This document shows positions 40,298-48,458 of a stretch of 64,000 nucleotides of DNA, piece after piece. Source of the DNA: Linnemannia hyalina (Eukaryota > Mortierellomycota > Mortierellomycetes > Mortierellales > Mortierellaceae); the NCBI GenBank assembly GCA_019671135.1, contig JAHRHY010000030.1, positions 112,094 to 176,093 of the forward strand. The letters are read 5' to 3'. A program made the translations under genes and the position numbers. A model generated the notes under the pieces. It did no database searches, was not told the origin of the DNA, and saw only the letters and a list, made by a program, of their open reading frames with translations. The first letter of the stretch is position 1; the number at the start of each line of letters is the position of its first letter.

Positions 40298-40560
40298 TCA
40301 AACGCGCTCGCACTTCATATCAAGTATATTATGTGAATTAACCACTCTAATCGCTCGAAATGTCATGAACGGCACACCTTTCACACTACCAATTCTCTGT
40401 AGACCTTGAAGATGCTCCACACGCCATGGTCTCCAAATCTTTGCCAACGATTTTCCTTCGCGCACCTTTATGCCACATGCTGTAATAAAATGCCAACGAC
40501 GTTCAGAACGAAATTCTTTGAGACCGGCCGCCACAATGGTATACTCTTCATCAGGCTCTA
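40298..40560 (-). pseudogene. Family L copy d: Rep-like protein, C-terminal remnant
   Basis: EPDEEYTIVAAGLKEF to the stop at 40,298 (MKCERV end). Cut at 40,560 by the neighbouring element. It shares the variant ending RAIRVVNSHNILDMKCERV with copies f and g. Confidence 0.82.
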
Positions 40561-40728
40561 TTGCGCCTTTCATAAATTTTTATTGTGCTCTTGACGAGGA
40601 GCTGTCGTCACTTCACCAAGTGTCAAAAATTAAAGTGTCACAATGCACCAGTGAAGTGTCACTTTGCACCAGGTGAAGTTTTTTTTTTTAGTGTGTGTTG
40701 TTTTCTACTTTTTTTTTATTATCCCTTA

Positions 40729-41952
40729 ATGTCTTCCTCACCATCTCCCTCAACTTCCTCTCGTCGGTCAGCCAGCCCAACGGCGAGAGCGACTACCACC
40801 TCGACCTCTTCATCTCATGGCTCTTCTTCATCAGTTACAGTTGTGACCGTGACCTCTTCATCTCCATCCGCCGCGACAGCCTCTTCCTCCACAGTGAATG
40901 TTGAGTCCATCTCTTCATCTTCCGGATCCAGGTCCACCGTTCGCACCTCAACAACTTCGCAGGATGATACAGCTGATAACGAGGGTCCCTCTTCCTCAGG
41001 TACAGATACAGTTGATGATGGGGCTCCCTCCTCTTCAACAGCCCCTGCACCAGCAGCCTCACGACCATTACGAACGGCGCCACTTGTACCCCAACCCGCC
41101 TATCGGTTTATATTACACTTTCGAAAAGGTGTGCGAGGCAACTACAAGCGCAAGTCTGTCAATAGCATTCCTTCCACTGCCGAGTGGGCTTTCGAGAGTG
41201 CACACTCTTTCGGCGTCCTACTCGGTCTTATCAGAGCATATTCTGTCGTACACGCACCATTAGTCTGGCCTCAAGACGATCTTCCCGATATCATCCCATC
41301 ACCAAGTAAAGGCGCAAGACTGCAAGCCGCTGTGACCCTAAACGAGGACAACTTTCTGCAGATAATCGACAACTCATGGAGAGCATGGACAAGGTCAGGA
41401 AAGCACAGTGGGGCTCTTCAATTGATTATCTACATGACCGAGCCTGTCGCCCTTGGTGCCTCTTCTTCCTCCAGCAACAATATACTCCACCGATCAACTG
41501 CCGGAAGAATTGCGGAGGTCAGCCGACGTCTTAACGAACAAGAGGATGCGGATGAGCTCGGAGATATGGAGCGAGCCTACCATGTGCACTATCTGTCCAA
41601 ACGAGCGATGCCTCCGCCGGGAAATAGTTTCGTCCTTCCAAACAACAACACGTCTCGACAAGCCCATGACTTGGATAATGCTGCGCGTCGGGTGCGTGAG
41701 AAGAGAAGAGCGGAGGAAGTCGAGGGTTTGGAGGACGACGAGTTCGTCCCAGTTCGAGTCAAGGTGGATCTGGAGATCACAGTTAAAATGTCTAGACAGG
41801 ACTTGGCAAAGGCACTTGGTTTGCCTTCTGGGTTCAACCTTTCTTCCTTCAACTTTTTTGGTCAAAATCATGCAGGAAACCAACCCCCCGATGCCCCTGA
41901 AGAAGACATCCCTGATAGAGACCATATGACTGATGATGATGACAATGAATAA
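40729..41952 (+). CDS. Serine-rich 407-aa protein of the IS630-type element
   Basis: ATG at 40,729 (MSSSPSPSTSSRRSASPTAR), 407 aa. Residues 1-115 are almost only Ser, Thr, Ala and Pro and probably disordered. A globular middle follows (RFILHFRKGVRGNYKRKS, NNFLQIIDNSWRAW-like, LQLIIYMTEPVAL). Then comes a charged helical stretch (RRVREKRRAEEVEGLEDDEF) and an acidic tail (MTDDDDNE). No family recognised. Its stop is 6 bases from the transposase stop on the other strand, so the two genes converge. Either a partner of the transposase or a captured host gene. Confidence 0.7.
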   Translation: MSSSPSPSTSSRRSASPTARATTTSTSSSHGSSSSVTVVTVTSSSPSAATASSSTVNVESISSSSGSRSTVRTSTTSQDDTADNEGPSSSGTDTVDDGAPSSSTAPAPAASRPLRTAPLVPQPAYRFILHFRKGVRGNYKRKSVNSIPSTAEWAFESAHSFGVLLGLIRAYSVVHAPLVWPQDDLPDIIPSPSKGARLQAAVTLNEDNFLQIIDNSWRAWTRSGKHSGALQLIIYMTEPVALGASSSSSNNILHRSTAGRIAEVSRRLNEQEDADELGDMERAYHVHYLSKRAMPPPGNSFVLPNNNTSRQAHDLDNAARRVREKRRAEEVEGLEDDEFVPVRVKVDLEITVKMSRQDLAKALGLPSGFNLSSFNFFGQNHAGNQPPDAPEEDIPDRDHMTDDDDNE

Positions 41953-41957
41953 GCATT

Positions 41958-43044
41958 TTATTTTTTTTCTTTTTGTATGAACATTTCATCTCGAAGTACT
42001 CCTTTCTGCTCGTACCCACAATGAGAAAAAAGGTTGACAGCAGTGGTCTCCCCTTTAGTGCAGGCTAACAAGGCAACATCAAGCACCTTCTCTGGCTGCT
42101 GGGGGAAAACTAAATTGGCATATCGTTCCAACCATCTCTTCAATTGTGAGAAACCGACCTCGATGGGGTTGAGCTGTGGTGAGTAAGGCGGAAGATAGAA
42201 TAGTAAAGCGCCTCGAGTAGCAATAGCCTCTTCCAATTGACTGTACATATGGATTCTGGCATTATCCATAATAACAATCGAATTGGGCAAAGGGTAAGGG
42301 TTAAGAAGAGGGAGGATGTTTTGAACAAAAGCTTGGTGGAAGGAGGTACGAGTAAAAGTGCCAGAAGTGGTCGACCAGCCTTGAAAGCCGGTCTTGTCCA
42401 TCGCAGCTAATAGAGAGACTCGCTTGCCACGGGAAAATGGAAGGGTGACAATGGCTGGCTCTCCTTTTTTGGACCAGGCATATCGACGAAGAGCCGCTCT
42501 GCCATCCTTGCTTGACTCATCAATGAAAACCAGCTGCTCGGGATAGTTATAGAAGACTTGAAGGCGTTGTTGGTAATCAACCAACTCTTGTGGAGCAGCT
42601 TCACGAGCTCTCTTCTGGAGTACCTTTCTAGTAAGACCCAAATCATGGCGGAGCGCTCGACAGATGGTAGGGAGAGAGGTGTTCGTCAAGGTTGGAAACG
42701 ACGCTCGAAGGTGGTCTCGCAGTTCCTCCATCAAAAAGCAAGGGTGTTCCTTCACATAGTCGCGGACAAATTCGTTCACAATGGGTGGCCAACGAGAACG
42801 GATATTGCGAACTTGGACTTTCATTACGACCCCGTCTTCATTGAAGAGCTCTACCAAAAACACAAGTGAGTTAGCAAAGGTATCAAAGGTGTCAAGTCTG
42901 ATTTAGTAGCCGAGACGAATACATACTTGTCCAAACCGAAATAGTTGGTGGTGACACTCCCATGAGATAGGCAACGTATTCTTTCTCATATCCTTGGAAG
43001 CAATAAAGATTGATAGCAGCCCAGCGTAGGTCTTCGGAATACAT
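41958..43044 (-). CDS. DDE_3 (IS630-like, DD34E) transposase, two exons
   Basis: Exon 1 (43,044-42,927) starts MYSEDLRWAAINLYCFQGYE and carries a helix-turn-helix (EYVAYLMGVSPPTISVW). The intron 42,926-42,851 has GTATGT, a CTAAC branch site and a TTTTTGGTAG acceptor. Exon 2 (42,850-41,958) continues in frame (KLFNEDGVVMKVQVRN). Together 336 codons plus stop. Catalytic residues: VFIDESSKDGR (first Asp), IVIMDNARIHM (second Asp) and YSPQLNPIEVGFSQLK (Glu), 34 residues between the last two. The frame looks intact. Splicing is required to add the DNA-binding exon. Confidence 0.88.
42851..42926 (-). other. Spliceosomal intron in the DDE_3 transposase gene
   Basis: 76 bases, GTATGT donor, CTAAC branch point 21 bases from the acceptor TAG. 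Removal joins codon ACA A|AG and fuses the helix-turn-helix exon to the catalytic exon. Good match to fungal introns. Confidence 0.82.
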
Positions 43045-43273
43045 TGAAGGGACGGAGGAGGGAGGAGGAGGAGGGGAGGGATGAGGGAGGAAGTGAAAGA
43101 GAGAAAAAGAAGTTTTTCACTGGACCTTTCCTCGGCCCTCATGATTAGAATAACACGTCAATACTACACTTAACGAAGCACTACTGGTTTTTACACTTTC
43201 ACAAGTATAAAAACCAGTAAGATCTTCAGCAAAGAGGTGTCATTGTTTGGTGAAGTGCTGGTTTGTAGCGTAA
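43045..43273. other. Right end of the IS630-type element
   Basis: Purine/pyrimidine-biased leader of the transposase. Then a perfect hairpin ACTGGTTTTTA/TAAAAACCAGT near 43,186-43,222, then the candidate inverted repeat TTGGTGAAGTG. No gene. Confidence 0.5.
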
Positions 43274-43593
43274 GGGAAATGTCTTGGGTCGAAATAGTTA
43301 AATATGTTATGGAATACCAATGGAAGTTGCAAGAATTTGTACAGACGATTATGGAAGGAGTTTTTAAAAAGACAACAGATATATCTATAAAGAATACATA
43401 TACAAAAGCAAAAGAATCCAAATGGACATAGTTATCTAGCAGTATTACAAGAGCAAAACGTAAGGAAAGAGTATCAACATAAACATATTTTACATATCGG
43501 TAATCGAGGAATAGAATTGGGGGAGTGCGCTTTTTTTTGGGCGAGGGAGTACACCTGTTTTCTCGTCTTTTGTTAAGCTATGCCCACCATTTT
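43274..43593. repeat. Family L copy e: left terminal inverted repeat
   Basis: About 320 bp, tip GGGAAATGTC, inner edge AAGCTATGCCCACCATTTT. It contains a frame MSWVEIVKYVMEYQWKLQEF ending KAKESKWT (50 codons) that is partly conserved in other ends but loses its ATG in the GGGAATCGTC variant, so its coding value is doubtful. Confidence 0.82.
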
Positions 43594-43768
43594 AAATCAC
43601 CTACGTTCATATAACATATATAGCATTTATACATGTGTCAACGGTGAATCTCATGCATATACATCATGATGATAATGGTACCAGCTTGGTTGACAGTACA
43701 TGAATTCCCTGGGAATAATTCCCATAATACTACTTATGGAAGGTATATATATTGCACATTTTAAAAGA

Positions 43769-44161
43769 TTATTCCGATAGCTCAACAACATTGGCTGTAT
43801 CTAATTCTTCCTCTTGATTTACCATGATACCACTGGCAAATCCTTTGATCAAGGCATTTATTATATAAATCTCCTTCTTCTGCTGGGAAATAATTTGGTT
43901 CATCTTATCCATTCCTTTCTCCAATTTTCTGACACGTTTCTTCAACTTCTTATTCTCATACCGTAAATCATCATCGGATTGTTGTACATCCTCGTCTTTC
44001 TTAGATCTCCCAGATTTCACATGATTTCCACCATTCTTTTTTGCCTGATAGCTCTCCTTGGAAGACTTTATCTTGCATTCCTTACATGTATTTCTGGAAT
44101 CATCGTAGAAATCATATAAAGGCTTCTTTTTGTCACACCTGTTGCAAATCCTTTTTGGCAT
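43769..44161 (-). CDS. Family L copy e: zinc-ribbon/coiled-coil protein (130 aa)
   Basis: ATG at 44,161, MPKRICNRCDKKKPLYDFYD. Four cysteines C6-x2-C9 and C26-x2-C29 make a zinc ribbon. A charged linker follows, then a coiled coil at about residues 66-105 (YENKKLKKRVRKLEKGM, MNQIISQQKKEIY). Small zinc-ribbon plus coiled-coil proteins of this build are common in large DNA viruses and in mobile elements; I cannot name a family. Divergent from the 90-aa gene across a 196-base intergenic region, with TTTTAAAA just past its stop. Confidence 0.8.
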   Translation of the reverse strand: MPKRICNRCDKKKPLYDFYDDSRNTCKECKIKSSKESYQAKKNGGNHVKSGRSKKDEDVQQSDDDLRYENKKLKKRVRKLEKGMDKMNQIISQQKKEIYIINALIKGFASGIMVNQEEELDTANVVELSE

Positions 44162-44357
44162 ATTAGGCGGAATGGTGATCTCTTGATAGTTGATATACCA
44201 CGTTTTTTCCCGGGAATATTTCTCTCAATGTTTGTGTTTGAGGGCATACACAACAATATCTAATATAGATGTCAAGTTGTATCTATTCAAGGGAGTAATT
44301 GACAAATAGGTATATAGGGGGATGAGCATTTAGACGTTTTATCGCCGCAAATATATT
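44162..44357. promoter_or_regulatory. Bidirectional promoter region of family L
   Basis: Sits between the divergent 130-aa and 90-aa genes and is highly conserved at 52,704-52,899, 62,482-62,668 and 20,102-20,288. It contains a CCCGGGAATATTTCTC palindromic area and TATA-like ATAGGTATATAG. Promoter role inferred from position and conservation. Confidence 0.5.
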
Positions 44358-44630
44358 ATGCCCAGGCCTACACGTTTAACCAAAGCACGCCAGCAGGAAG
44401 TTGTTGCAGATTTTATTTATGAGAAGAATCTGGAATTGTGTATGTTTGTCTATTTGGATGAATTTTTAGATCATCATCGTAACCTCTTTCCACAAGATGC
44501 CACTATATTTGGCACTAACGGCATAAAAAAGTTATTAGAGGCATCTTATCAACTCCTACGTGACAAAATACGTGCAGATGGATTACTTACCGAGAAAGAC
44601 GCTGGTGAATATATGCTTAGAAAAAAATGA
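44358..44630 (+). CDS. Family L copy e: 90-aa helical protein
   Basis: MPRPTRLTKARQQEVVADFI, 90 aa, ending AGEYMLRKK. Predicted mostly helical with a hydrophobic, leucine-rich middle (LELCMFVYLDEFLDHH) and basic ends. It precedes the Rep-like gene by 45 bases on the same strand, so the two may share a transcript. Five copies in the window, three of them open. No family recognised. Confidence 0.72.
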   Translation: MPRPTRLTKARQQEVVADFIYEKNLELCMFVYLDEFLDHHRNLFPQDATIFGTNGIKKLLEASYQLLRDKIRADGLLTEKDAGEYMLRKK

Positions 44631-44675
44631 CGACCTAAATTATAGACTTTTTAAAACCTAAGTATACCTTTTATT

Positions 44676-46379
44676 ATGTCGCCAACAAAAGAATCTCTGA
44701 TAAACAAAGCCATCAACGAAATTTCCCATTTGCTGTCAAATGTGGGTAATCTACAGTCAGCACCATTTGGCAGTGTGGAGAGAAAAGGATTCACCAAATT
44801 CTCCAAACTCTTTTGCGATTCCATCATCTTTTGGGGTATATATAACTTTGCTGACGATACCACTAAAGGTACAGCAATTGGAAAGTACATTGCTGAACTG
44901 CGCGATGCATTTAACCACACCGATTTAATTGTGGAATCTGTAAAGTTGGTCGATGCTAGGCAGGTTAAAATGGATGATAACTATTTTTCTCCGCGCATGG
45001 TCAAACGCCATAGAAAGTTGTTTGTTGGAAAAGAATACCAACAGGGTTTTATTGCCATCAAGGTTTCTTTAGATTTTTCCCGTGCAAAGATTGTTGTGCC
45101 AATTTTGGCGAACATGTTGTCTAGCTTGAACGAGAGCGGCATTGCTTTACATGACATAGACTTTGCCTATGATTGTACGCGTATTACCACACGACTGCAC
45201 GTGGAGAGATTGCTAAAACAAACGAAAACTACAAAAATTGTCGATGATGTGGGAAGAGTAGGACATCATTGTATTTCATGGAGAGGTCGAAAAGGGGATA
45301 CAAAGAATATCCGATATAAGGTGTATAACAAATTTGTTCAGATTTTGGAAAGTGCCGAGGTGCGAAAGAGCCTTGGTTCACGTTTGGAGGATTTGGTGGA
45401 GAAAGAAACAGCATTTGGACGACGAGTTAAAAAATATAAAAAGCATGGTTATAGTCGTATCGAGCTGACGTTTGAAGGTTCATCTTTGAGATCTCTTCAG
45501 TCATATCAAGACGAAATGGACAAGACAAAGAATCTCTTGAAGAAATGTAAAACATTTAAATGTTCCTTTGAGATGCAGTGGGAGGAACGTGCAAAATGCA
45601 TTACCTCGATGGTGGCTGTACATTTTCCACATGAGAAACTGTTTGCTTATTGTCACTGGTGGAATTCGGTAACCTCTAAGAAGTATGGATATATGTGGCA
45701 AAACTTTAAGAACCCCGAGCTTATTACACTTTTGCTGGCTAACTATTCCTTTAACGATAGACCTATATACTTTGTGGAAGGACATGTAAAAGAGGTAAAT
45801 GGGAAAGAGAAAGTTATTTTGGGCGAAATAAGGACATTTAAGCGCGAGCCTGGATGTACTGCCATCACACTAGTTGCTGGCTCGCAAAAAGGAATGTTTC
45901 CTTCGAGGGATGCATCTTCTAACGTCATTCGTAAATTTAGCAAAGTTGGAATTGTGGAAGTTGACAACATCTCTATTGCCTGGCCAAAGCGTGTTCATAA
46001 CAGATATAGTGCCCCACTTGCAGATATCTTCGAATATGATGAAGATACAGTAGATACAAATGTATTACATCTGAAAACTATTCATGTTTCGATGTATACT
46101 GCAGCCGACCGAATTCTAAAGCCTGATGAAGAGTATACCATTGTGGCGGCCGGTCTCAAAGAATTTCGTTCTGAACATCGTTGGCATTTTATTACAGCAT
46201 GTGGCATAAAGGTGCGCGCAGGAAAATCGTTGGCAAAGATTTGGACACCATGGCGTGTGGAGCATCTTCAAGGTCTACAGAGAATTGGCAGAGTCGAAGG
46301 TGTACCGTTGATGACATTTCGTGCAGTAAAAAAGGTTCGTATTCATGGCGAGGACGATATGAAGTGCGAGCGTGTTTGA
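44676..46379 (+). CDS. Family L copy e: Rep-like protein (candidate rolling-circle initiator, 567 aa)
   Basis: Begins MSPTKESLINKAINEISHLL. The central part carries, in order, HDIDFAYDC (159-167), HHCISW (197-202), IRYKVYNKFVQ (212-222) and GYSRIELTFEG (258-268). The spacing and order D-x-D, R-x-YNK, R-x-E-L resemble the Rep_trans/pT181-type plasmid replication initiators, where these residues build the nicking domain. That is a judgement by eye and is not proven. The C-terminal half (AITLVAGSQKGMFPSR, HWWNSV, PLADIFEYDEDTVDTN) is unfamiliar. Seven other copies occur in the window, all next to a convergent DDE-1 gene or fragmentary. Alternatives: an unrelated endonuclease or a novel family. 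Confidence 0.7.
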   Translation: MSPTKESLINKAINEISHLLSNVGNLQSAPFGSVERKGFTKFSKLFCDSIIFWGIYNFADDTTKGTAIGKYIAELRDAFNHTDLIVESVKLVDARQVKMDDNYFSPRMVKRHRKLFVGKEYQQGFIAIKVSLDFSRAKIVVPILANMLSSLNESGIALHDIDFAYDCTRITTRLHVERLLKQTKTTKIVDDVGRVGHHCISWRGRKGDTKNIRYKVYNKFVQILESAEVRKSLGSRLEDLVEKETAFGRRVKKYKKHGYSRIELTFEGSSLRSLQSYQDEMDKTKNLLKKCKTFKCSFEMQWEERAKCITSMVAVHFPHEKLFAYCHWWNSVTSKKYGYMWQNFKNPELITLLLANYSFNDRPIYFVEGHVKEVNGKEKVILGEIRTFKREPGCTAITLVAGSQKGMFPSRDASSNVIRKFSKVGIVEVDNISIAWPKRVHNRYSAPLADIFEYDEDTVDTNVLHLKTIHVSMYTAADRILKPDEEYTIVAAGLKEFRSEHRWHFITACGIKVRAGKSLAKIWTPWRVEHLQGLQRIGRVEGVPLMTFRAVKKVRIHGEDDMKCERV

Positions 46380-46414
46380 GAGGTTTTTAAAAACTTTGGA
46401 AAGACTTTTGTTAA
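46380..46414. terminator. Shared 3' end of the convergent Rep-like and DDE-1 genes
   Basis: 35 bases between the two stops, centred on the palindrome GGTTTTTAAAAAC. Conserved at 17,967-18,001, 21,985-22,019, 40,263-40,297, 49,740-49,774 and 60,766-60,800. A bidirectional 3'-end signal is inferred. Confidence 0.5.
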
Positions 46415-47695
46415 TTATAGACTGGTATTATCATCTTCGTGGTTTGACATTTCCTCGTCATCATCCTTATTTGACGTTTGTTCATCATCATCATCTGAAG
46501 CAACATCTATTCCTACAAATTTCTCTTGCATCCTTTGTAACTCAAGACCATTCTCCAGTTTGTTTTGTACTGTAATGGTTTGTGTTAACTCTGGAATAAG
46601 TTGCCTTTCTCGTGGATAATCCACTCCTTCTTCCATCCATCCACGATGATGTGGCAGCTCTTCGATGTCGACTGCTTTGACAAAGTTGCGAACATTTAGC
46701 AAGAGAAGACAAAGGCGGAATGTAAGATTAAACTCCTTTTTGGATCCAACTCTTACAATCTCCTTATTATTAAACTTGGCGAATGTTTTCATAAGATCAC
46801 CAAAGACTGCTTCTGACGTAGATCGAAAACCACCAAACATAGCATTAAAGTTGGATTCCTCTTCGTGGAGTTGCTGTAGTCGTTTCTTACGAATGGGAAA
46901 ACAGAAGTTACGCTCGTCCAACTTTTCTTTTTCCACAATATCGCCAATGTATTGTGTATATCCTCCATCGAGAGCAATACAGTCCATGCTGTCGATCTTC
47001 TTGCCAATGCCCATCTCTTGTAGCATTTTCCCATCGTTGTTATCACGACATGATGCTGATTTGGATACAAGGAGAACCATTCCATTAGCATCGATGGCCA
47101 CTTGCGTTCTCAAACCCGATTTCTTTAACTTATAAGAATACATTGCTGCTTTATCTTCCCCATATGTTGCTCGAGAGTCATGACCATCCAAGTAGAGAGT
47201 TACATGCTTGAACATTGGGGGATTTTTCCAATTGGCTGTTCGAATACGAATTTCCAAAGAGGAGAACATAGATACAAAACAGCGTGTAATCTCCTTCTCA
47301 AATAATGCACGTTCCACCTTGACAAATGTGCTGTATATCAAATGGAATGTGGACTTTGGCATATACTGTGCCATGGAATCCATAGTCTCTCCAGCGACGA
47401 AAAAGTACAGAAATGCAATTCCTTTCTCAAGTGCGTTATATGGACCAGGGAAATAGTGTTTACTCCAGATGGTAGATAGAAAGAAAAACACCGGTATGGC
47501 TCCAAGTCGCTTCATCAACACCTTTTTCATATCCTGTATTCTTGCGATTGGTTTCAACTCTGAACGATGAAATGTCTTGACCTTTGGGCACATTGGCCAC
47601 GGTTCATCAAGAAATCCCCATTCGTTCTCCAACAGATTATCAAGCAGCCGTGCAAGTTTCTTTGGCGTAGGGTTTACGACGGTATCAGTCTCCAT
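46415..47695 (-). CDS. Family L copy e: DDE-1 transposase (DDE_Tnp_4/Harbinger-like)
   Basis: 426 aa from the ATG at 47,695 (METDTVVNPTPKK). The ATG is common to all copies, and the frame upstream is less conserved. Candidate catalytic residues D170 in LYLDGHDSRATY, D243 in IALDGGYTQYI and E295 in FRSTSEAVFGDL, with YKLKKSGLRTQVAIDANG and NNDGKML between, in the block order of HARBI1-like transposases. The N-terminal half (PKSTFHLIYSTFVKVE) may hold the helical DNA-binding part. The C-terminus is acidic with two DDD(D/E)E(Q/E)(T/M)SN repeats. Intact. It would act on the L terminal repeats. Confidence 0.84.
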   Translation of the reverse strand: METDTVVNPTPKKLARLLDNLLENEWGFLDEPWPMCPKVKTFHRSELKPIARIQDMKKVLMKRLGAIPVFFFLSTIWSKHYFPGPYNALEKGIAFLYFFVAGETMDSMAQYMPKSTFHLIYSTFVKVERALFEKEITRCFVSMFSSLEIRIRTANWKNPPMFKHVTLYLDGHDSRATYGEDKAAMYSYKLKKSGLRTQVAIDANGMVLLVSKSASCRDNNDGKMLQEMGIGKKIDSMDCIALDGGYTQYIGDIVEKEKLDERNFCFPIRKKRLQQLHEEESNFNAMFGGFRSTSEAVFGDLMKTFAKFNNKEIVRVGSKKEFNLTFRLCLLLLNVRNFVKAVDIEELPHHRGWMEEGVDYPRERQLIPELTQTITVQNKLENGLELQRMQEKFVGIDVASDDDDEQTSNKDDDEEMSNHEDDNTSL

Positions 47696-47779
47696 AATGT
47701 CGTTTTCTGCAAAAATAGGGATTATACACACGTAATTATGTCAATTATTCCCTAGAATTCCCCAGATATGTCATATTAA

Positions 47780-48054
47780 GAAATGGTGGGCATAGCTTAA
47801 CAAAAGACGAGAAAACAGGTGTACTCCCTCGCCCAAAAAAAAGCGCACTCCCCCAATTCTATTCCTCGATTACCGATATGTAAAATATGTTTATGTTGAT
47901 ACTCTTTCCTTACGTTTTGCTCTTGTAATACTGCTAGATAACTATGTCCATTTGGATTCTTTTGCTTTTGTATATGTATTCTTTATAGATATATCTGTTG
48001 TCTTTTTAAAAACTCCTTCCATAATCGTCTGTACAAATTCTTGCAACTTCCAAT
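47780..48054. repeat. Family L copy e: right terminal inverted repeat (tip missing)
   Basis: Inverted copy of 43,274-43,593, from AAATGGTGGGCATAGCTTAA to TTGCAACTTCCA. Copy f's tip begins at 48,055 and the last roughly 50 bases of this end are not found at the other side of f. Confidence 0.8.
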
Positions 48055-48374
48055 GGGAATCGTCTTGGGTCGAAATAGATGAATATGTTATGGAATACCA
48101 ATGGAGGTTGCAAGAATTTGTACAGACAATTATGGAAGGAGTTTTTAAAAAGATAACAAATACATCTATAAAGAGTACATATACAAAAGCAAAAGAATCC
48201 AAATGGACATAGTTATCTAGCAGTATTACAAGAGCAAAACGTAAGGAGAGAGTATCAACATAAACATATTTTACATATCGGTAATCGGGCAGGACAAAAA
48301 GGTTGGAGCGCTTTTTTTTGGGCGAGGGAGTACACCTATTTTCTCGTCTTTTGTTAAGCTATGCCCACCATTTC
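48055..48374. repeat. Family L copy f: left terminal inverted repeat
   Basis: Forms a large head-to-head palindrome with the right end of copy e (47,780-48,054), about 300 bases per arm with almost no spacer. Confidence 0.85.
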
Positions 48375-48458
48375 TTAATATGACATATCTGGGGAATTCT
48401 AGGGAATAATTGACATAATTACGTGTGTATACTCCCTATTTTTGCAGAAAACGACATT

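Larger units (their letters stand above)
38878..40560. mobile_element. Family L copy d, fragment
   Basis: Only 20 bases of terminal repeat (TAAGCTATGCCCACCATTTC), a complete DDE-1 gene and the last 87 codons of the Rep-like gene remain. The left edge is the H repeat Rs2 and the right edge the IS630-type element at 40,561. Confidence 0.8.
40561..43273. mobile_element. IS630/Tc1-superfamily element with two genes
   Basis: Carries a serine-rich 407-aa gene (+) and a convergent DDE_3 transposase (-). Candidate inverted repeats are CACTTCACCAA at 40,609-40,619 and TTGGTGAAGTG at 43,247-43,257, with related subterminal words (GTGAAGTGTCAC, CACCAGGTGAAG). The exact ends are not certain. The left flank ends in TA (40,559-40,560), as expected for this superfamily, but the right flank is not the rest of the Rep-like gene. 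Confidence 0.65.
43274..48054. mobile_element. Family L copy e: nearly complete four-gene element
   Basis: Order: left terminal repeat 43,274-43,593; zinc-ribbon protein (-); divergent 90-aa protein (+) and Rep-like protein (+); convergent DDE-1 transposase (-); right terminal repeat 47,780-48,054 in inverted orientation, missing about 50 bases of its tip where copy f begins. All four frames are open. Tip sequence GGGAAATGTCTTGGGTCG. Length about 4.8 kb, matching copy g once its H2 insertion is removed (4,822 bp). Confidence 0.85.

Noticed and set aside
44068..44256. 62-codon frame overlapping the 130-aa gene start (same at 52,610-52,798)
   Set aside because: Other frame of the zinc-ribbon gene and its promoter; biased composition, and no homology beyond copy identity.
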